The translations under genes were made by a program, and so were the position numbers. From Hornefia butyriciproducens (GTDB lineage Bacteria > Bacillota > Clostridia > Peptostreptococcales > Anaerovoracaceae), in NCBI RefSeq assembly GCF_009695915.1, contig NZ_VUMZ01000010.1, positions 1 through 64,000 on the forward strand: a DNA stretch of 64,000 bases, written 5' to 3'. Under the pieces are notes generated by a model that saw only the letters and a program-made list of their open reading frames with translations, had not been told where the DNA came from and did not search any database. Shown in pieces: positions 60,633 to 64,000 of this stretch (its first letter is position 1; each line of letters opens with the position of its first letter).

Positions 60633-60857
60633 ATGAAGAACGAAAAAATCATGAGAAAAGCTTTTGCAGACGCGGCGAACGAGATGCTCTACGTTTCCGA
60701 TCCGGAAATCATGGAAGCCGTAATTGAAAACACGATGGAGAGCAGAATCGGAAAAGTCTGCGGAAAAGATGAAATCAGAGCTTTTGTGAAGGCCGAGCTG
60801 GCGAAGATGAACGATGCGACATCCGACTACAGCTTCCGGTGGTCCTTCAACAACTAA
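60633..60857 (+). CDS. Small protein of unknown function behind a sigma-54 promoter
   Basis: 74 residues from 60633 (MKNEKIMRKAFADAANEML); GGAGG lies eight bases before this ATG, and the ATG at 60618 lies upstream of that site. Acidic and probably all helical, no signal peptide or membrane segment: MEAVIENTMESRIGKVCG, DEIRAFVKAELAKMND, ending YSFRWSFNN. I do not recognise it. It is a single gene between its own promoter and terminator, so its output is set only by the activator and sigma-54. Confidence 0.7.
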   Translation: MKNEKIMRKAFADAANEMLYVSDPEIMEAVIENTMESRIGKVCGKDEIRAFVKAELAKMNDATSDYSFRWSFNN

Positions 60858-60933
60858 TCAAGCCCATAAACCCTAATTAAAGCCCATAATAAATGATCCA
60901 ATAAATCCTCAATACTTTTTAATGGATCACGAA

Positions 60934-60965
60934 CTGCCCCGACTACCCACGGGGCGGTTTTTTTG
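60934..60965 (+). terminator. Terminator after the small protein gene
   Basis: CTGCCCCG and CGGGGCGG arms with an eight-base loop, followed by TTTTTTT. Confidence 0.85.
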
Positions 60966-61093
60966 TGTCATTTCAATCGCTCTTGCGGTTTTACTGTTTC
61001 GTCTGTATAATTAGTGTATGCTCAGTGCCGCCCGTCAGGCCCTGCGCGGTTATGCGGGCAGATATGAACTTACAGAACAGGAGTGCAGCAATC

Positions 61094-61999
61094 ATGGAGA
61101 AACTGTCAGAGAAGAAAATCAGCCGGGCCCTGCAGGACACCGAATTTTTCAAAACATTGGAACCAGCGGAAATGATGTATGTTCTGGTATCCGACATCAT
61201 TCTCAGAGGAGACGTGAAAAAATCCAACTTTGAATACTGGCTCACCCAGGAGGAGCGCTGGCCGGAAATCAGTGCTGAGGACCGCATGGATCAGGTTCTC
61301 CGCGTGCTGGAGGACGAGAGCCCCTCGGCAGCACTGCAGGCTTTTCAAAAGGTCGGATTTATGCGCTTCTGCATGCCGCGCTGCTTCCCGATCCGGAAGC
61401 TGATGGACAAAAAAACCTTCTACTCTATCATCGACAACTTCAATCAGCTGGAGTACCGAAGAGACGACCTGGCCTTCAAGCTCGCGCTGTTGATGTTCTC
61501 CTTCGACCCACTGGCGACCGAGGAAACACTTTACGACGCCAATTTCGACCGGGACGCCATCAACTGGATCTGCAATCTGATTTATTTCTATATGGAGTTC
61601 ATCCGCCTGAACACTCCGAAAAAGTTGAAATCCTTCGTCGGCAAATTCGGGAAAGACTTCTATTTCGATATGAACGACTACGCCTGGGCCATCCTGAAAA
61701 TCACCAAAATGCGTGAGCTGAAGCCGCTGAAAAGCAAAGACCATGTCCTCAGCTGGATGAACCAGGGAGTTCCTTTGGACGCTGAAGATCTGGAGCTGAC
61801 CCGGGAGGATATTCTGGAGGCCGGCGCGGAGAGCGAGGACGAGGTCACAGCAATCCAGCAGCTTCTCATCGAGCACTGCCAGAAAAAGCCCCTGGACAAT
61901 ATCCGGGAGCTTGAACTCAGTCTGGTGAAAAATCTGACGCAAAAGGAAATCGATCGGACCATTCGCCGCGTGCGCAAAGCCAAAGAGCGCCGCTATTAG
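61094..61999 (+). CDS. CCA/poly(A) nucleotidyltransferase-like protein without the catalytic head
   Basis: 301 residues from 61094 (MEKLSEKKIS); AGGAG lies 11 bases upstream. An earlier in-frame ATG at 60965 would overlap the terminator before it. The last 150 residues follow the tail domains of CCA-adding enzymes: the helical middle, then GVPLDAEDLELTREDILEAGA and IQQLLIEHCQKKPLDN, where tRNA nucleotidyltransferases have NGNDL..LGI...G..I. The N-terminal nucleotide-transfer domain with its GGxxRD and DxD motifs is absent, and the HD-like centre has no clear HD pair. An RNA-binding role is possible. Converges on addB. Confidence 0.5.
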   Translation: MEKLSEKKISRALQDTEFFKTLEPAEMMYVLVSDIILRGDVKKSNFEYWLTQEERWPEISAEDRMDQVLRVLEDESPSAALQAFQKVGFMRFCMPRCFPIRKLMDKKTFYSIIDNFNQLEYRRDDLAFKLALLMFSFDPLATEETLYDANFDRDAINWICNLIYFYMEFIRLNTPKKLKSFVGKFGKDFYFDMNDYAWAILKITKMRELKPLKSKDHVLSWMNQGVPLDAEDLELTREDILEAGAESEDEVTAIQQLLIEHCQKKPLDNIRELELSLVKNLTQKEIDRTIRRVRKAKERRY

Positions 62000-62034
62000 C
62001 CACTGCTGTATCGGTCGACGTATGCCGGCGGTTT

Positions 62035-64000
62035 TCAACGGATTCGATTGTAGGCGCAGCCGTCGAACATCAGATCGAACCGGCAGATGCTCCGGTTCCC
62101 GCAGTAATCGCAGGGAGTGCTGTCCTTTGTCTTCATCGGATGGATATCGATGACGCCCTCCAGCATGTCCGCGACAAATTCCTGCACCTTTTCGTCCACT
62201 GCCTCCTGCAGCTCCGCAAACTCCTCGTCGCTGACCAGAGAGCCCTCCGGCGAACCCTTCAGTCCACCGGCAGTAATACGGACAGGCGCGATGCTTGAGG
62301 TACCCTCGAATTCTCCGGCAATCTCCCTCACGACCTTCGGATCATCCACCATAATCCCGTTCAGTCTGAAGCGCTTCCGGAGCTCCGCCTCCAGCCGTTC
62401 CGCACGCTCCTCATCAGACTCACCGCCTCTGTCCGATGCTCCCGTAATGCTCCCGTCGACTCTGGGATCCTGTATATGGAAATAGAAGACCCCGGCCGGT
62501 CTGCGGATTTCCTCCTGCACCACCTCGTCTCCCGCCGGTTCTGTCTGAGATGAATCGCCCTGCGCCGCCCTCATGTACAACATCAGCTGCAGCCGGTAGC
62601 CCGCCCGGACCTCCTCCTGCTTCAGCTGGAGATTCCCCGACTTGTAATCGATAATTTTCAGCCGATCGTCCGGCAGCCTGTCCAGGCGGTCGATCCGGCC
62701 CTCAATGCACACCTCCGTGCTCCCGACCTTTACCACAACAGGACGTATCGGTCGTCCCGTTCCGAATCCGACCTCAAATCGGCTGCTGCTGATCTCTCCG
62801 GACCGGGCGTGCTCCACCAGAACCCACAAAGACTTCAGACAGGTATCCTCAATGCGTCGGGTTTTGTAACGTTCCTCGTTTCCCAGGGAAAACAGGCCGT
62901 CGCGATACCCCTCGGTCTCCTCCGCAAGAGCCCTGCGGACCAGTTCGCGGCATTCTTCCTTTGTTACCGTCTCCCATGCCTGCTCCCGGGACAGCCGCGC
63001 GGTAATCCGCATCAGACAGCCGTGATAAATATCTCCGATCTCCCGGCTTGCCACCTGAAAAATCCGCCGCTCCTCCGGCTCCAGTCCATAGGTGACGTAA
63101 TATGCAAAGGGACATCTGGCATAGGTTTCAATTCTCGACGGCGACAAAGTGCGGGTTCCTCCGTTTTCGCTCTTGAACAGCAGACTGCTGTAACGGGACG
63201 GAAGGGTTTCTGTCCGGTTTTCAAAGGACAGGTCTTTGTCGATCTGCTCCATCACCTCCGGCAGATGCTCCCGGTACCATCTTTCAACCGGAGCCCATAC
63301 GGGAGCACGGCGCACTCCTTTTTGTTCCAGACGCATCCTCTCCACAAGATGCCGCAGTGTGCTGATGCGACCTCCGACCAGCGCCTCCTCATCCTCGCGG
63401 TTGATAATGTCGCGGCGGATTTCGAGGGACGGAAAGATACCCGTCAAAGTGTCGACGATATCGGATCTCCTGAGTTCCCGGCCCTCTTCGTCTCCGGTGG
63501 AATATCCGATCCACAGATGTTCCGACGGTCTGGACATATTACGGTAGATGGCGAGGCGTTCCTCCTGAAGACGGATCTGATCCACCTTGCAGATTTCGTG
63601 CCCGTCCTCCGCCAGCTGCTGCCGCTCCTCCGGCGAGAAAAGTCCCTCGTCGGCCGCCTCCGCCGGGAGCACACCCTCATTGGCACCCAGAACGACCAGT
63701 GCCTTCAGCTGCCCGCTTCTCGTCCGCTGCATAGTTCCCATCATCAGATCATCGATGGAGGACGGCAGAACGCCGATTTCAATCTGTTTCAGCCCCGCGG
63801 TGAAAATTTCAATAAAGTCTCCGGCATCAAAAGGTTCGTCGCCGATCAATTCTACAATCTGATCGAAAAGTCCGATAATCATGGTGAAGATCTGTCTCGT
63901 CTCTTCTGCTTGATCATCTGCATCATTCTCCTCCTGGAGGCGCATGAACTCCTGCAGTTTTTCCTCCATCCCAAGCGGCCCGGTCAGGTATCCGAAAAAT
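62035..64000 (-). CDS. addB: ATP-dependent helicase/nuclease subunit B (3' part)
   Basis: About 655 residues of the C-terminal part; the frame stays open past the right edge, so the ATG at 63969 is internal. Helicase-like block LKALVVLGANEGVLPAEA, then the nuclease domain: first iron-sulphur Cys in PSRIETYARCPFAYY, catalytic Asp-Lys in IIDYKSGNLQLKQEE, and the other three Cys in CDYCGNRSICRFD. With AddA it processes double-strand breaks for recombination and degrades linear foreign DNA. A charged insertion (SDRGGESDEERAERLE) lies near the end. Confidence 0.93.
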   Translation of the reverse strand, partial: FFGYLTGPLGMEEKLQEFMRLQEENDADDQAEETRQIFTMIIGLFDQIVELIGDEPFDAGDFIEIFTAGLKQIEIGVLPSSIDDLMMGTMQRTRSGQLKALVVLGANEGVLPAEAADEGLFSPEERQQLAEDGHEICKVDQIRLQEERLAIYRNMSRPSEHLWIGYSTGDEEGRELRRSDIVDTLTGIFPSLEIRRDIINREDEEALVGGRISTLRHLVERMRLEQKGVRRAPVWAPVERWYREHLPEVMEQIDKDLSFENRTETLPSRYSSLLFKSENGGTRTLSPSRIETYARCPFAYYVTYGLEPEERRIFQVASREIGDIYHGCLMRITARLSREQAWETVTKEECRELVRRALAEETEGYRDGLFSLGNEERYKTRRIEDTCLKSLWVLVEHARSGEISSSRFEVGFGTGRPIRPVVVKVGSTEVCIEGRIDRLDRLPDDRLKIIDYKSGNLQLKQEEVRAGYRLQLMLYMRAAQGDSSQTEPAGDEVVQEEIRRPAGVFYFHIQDPRVDGSITGASDRGGESDEERAERLEAELRKRFRLNGIMVDDPKVVREIAGEFEGTSSIAPVRITAGGLKGSPEGSLVSDEEFAELQEAVDEKVQEFVADMLEGVIDIHPMKTKDSTPCDYCGNRSICRFDLMFDGCAYNRIR

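Noticed and set aside
60965-61093. N-terminal extension of the CCA-transferase-like protein
   Set aside because: It would begin inside the U-run of the preceding terminator and reads as an unconserved Cys-rich stretch; 61094 has a ribosome site.

Overview
The window is chromosomal DNA of a low-to-mid GC, Gram-positive fermenter, most likely a member of Bacillota class Clostridia. The evidence is class C sortases with an LPXTG pilin, a butyryl-CoA:acetate-type CoA-transferase and a 3-hydroxybutyryl-CoA dehydrogenase that both carry Rex-like operators, a two-subunit dihydroorotate dehydrogenase (pyrK-pyrD), AddB, DUF1846 and DUF1934 proteins, and sigma-A promoters with TTGACA/TATAAT hexamers. 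I cannot place the genus from sequence alone.

Layout. 1-5416: a minus-strand sortase-dependent pilus operon (major pilin, two class C sortases, FctA-like minor pilin, broken tip pilin), with a leader that starts in 23 copies of TGTC. 5950-10290: a 1217-residue secreted adhesin with its own structured leader. 10450-14050: pabA-pabB-pabC for p-aminobenzoate, behind a promoter-terminator leader; all three genes end in, or contain, degenerate tandem repeats. 14260-15780: CoA-transferase with a Rex site. 16046-20154: purB, purA and alr. 20153-24386: a MalY/PatB-type C-S lyase, L-asparaginase and a truncated secreted choice-of-anchor protein. 24961-30900: tRNA-Arg followed by an AT-rich, degraded island holding four junctions of polymorphic toxin type 50 ends with LSm-like immunity genes, an IS4-type element and an IS256 remnant. 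30919-40701: a YgiD-like dioxygenase, a 1786-residue repeat surface protein, and a divergent LytTR two-component system. 40758-51632: hbd, then a minus-strand set (DUF1934, DUF1846, ClC exchanger, inactive-looking phosphoglucose isomerase homologue), htrA, and gntR/ispE/Ig-domain protein/tadA. 51908-53851: AT-rich secreted protein, a 51-residue membrane peptide and a CvpA-like protein. 53879-59768: pyrC-K-D-F-E-B-I. 59766-64000: a possible trpE scrap, tRNA-Thr, a small gene behind a sigma-54-type promoter, a headless CCA-transferase homologue and the 3' part of addB.

How the parts fit. Three surface loci (pilus, 6178-9828 adhesin, 32090-37450 adhesin) share control DNA: an ~85-bp leader element links the first two, and a ~213-bp upstream module links the last two. 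A LytTR regulator and kinase sit directly beside the second copy of that module, so they are the natural candidate regulator. The pilus locus also has a tetranucleotide repeat starting at the predicted transcription start, which could make expression phase-variable. A second theme is local degenerate tandem repetition that has grown into the ends or loops of otherwise ordinary enzymes.
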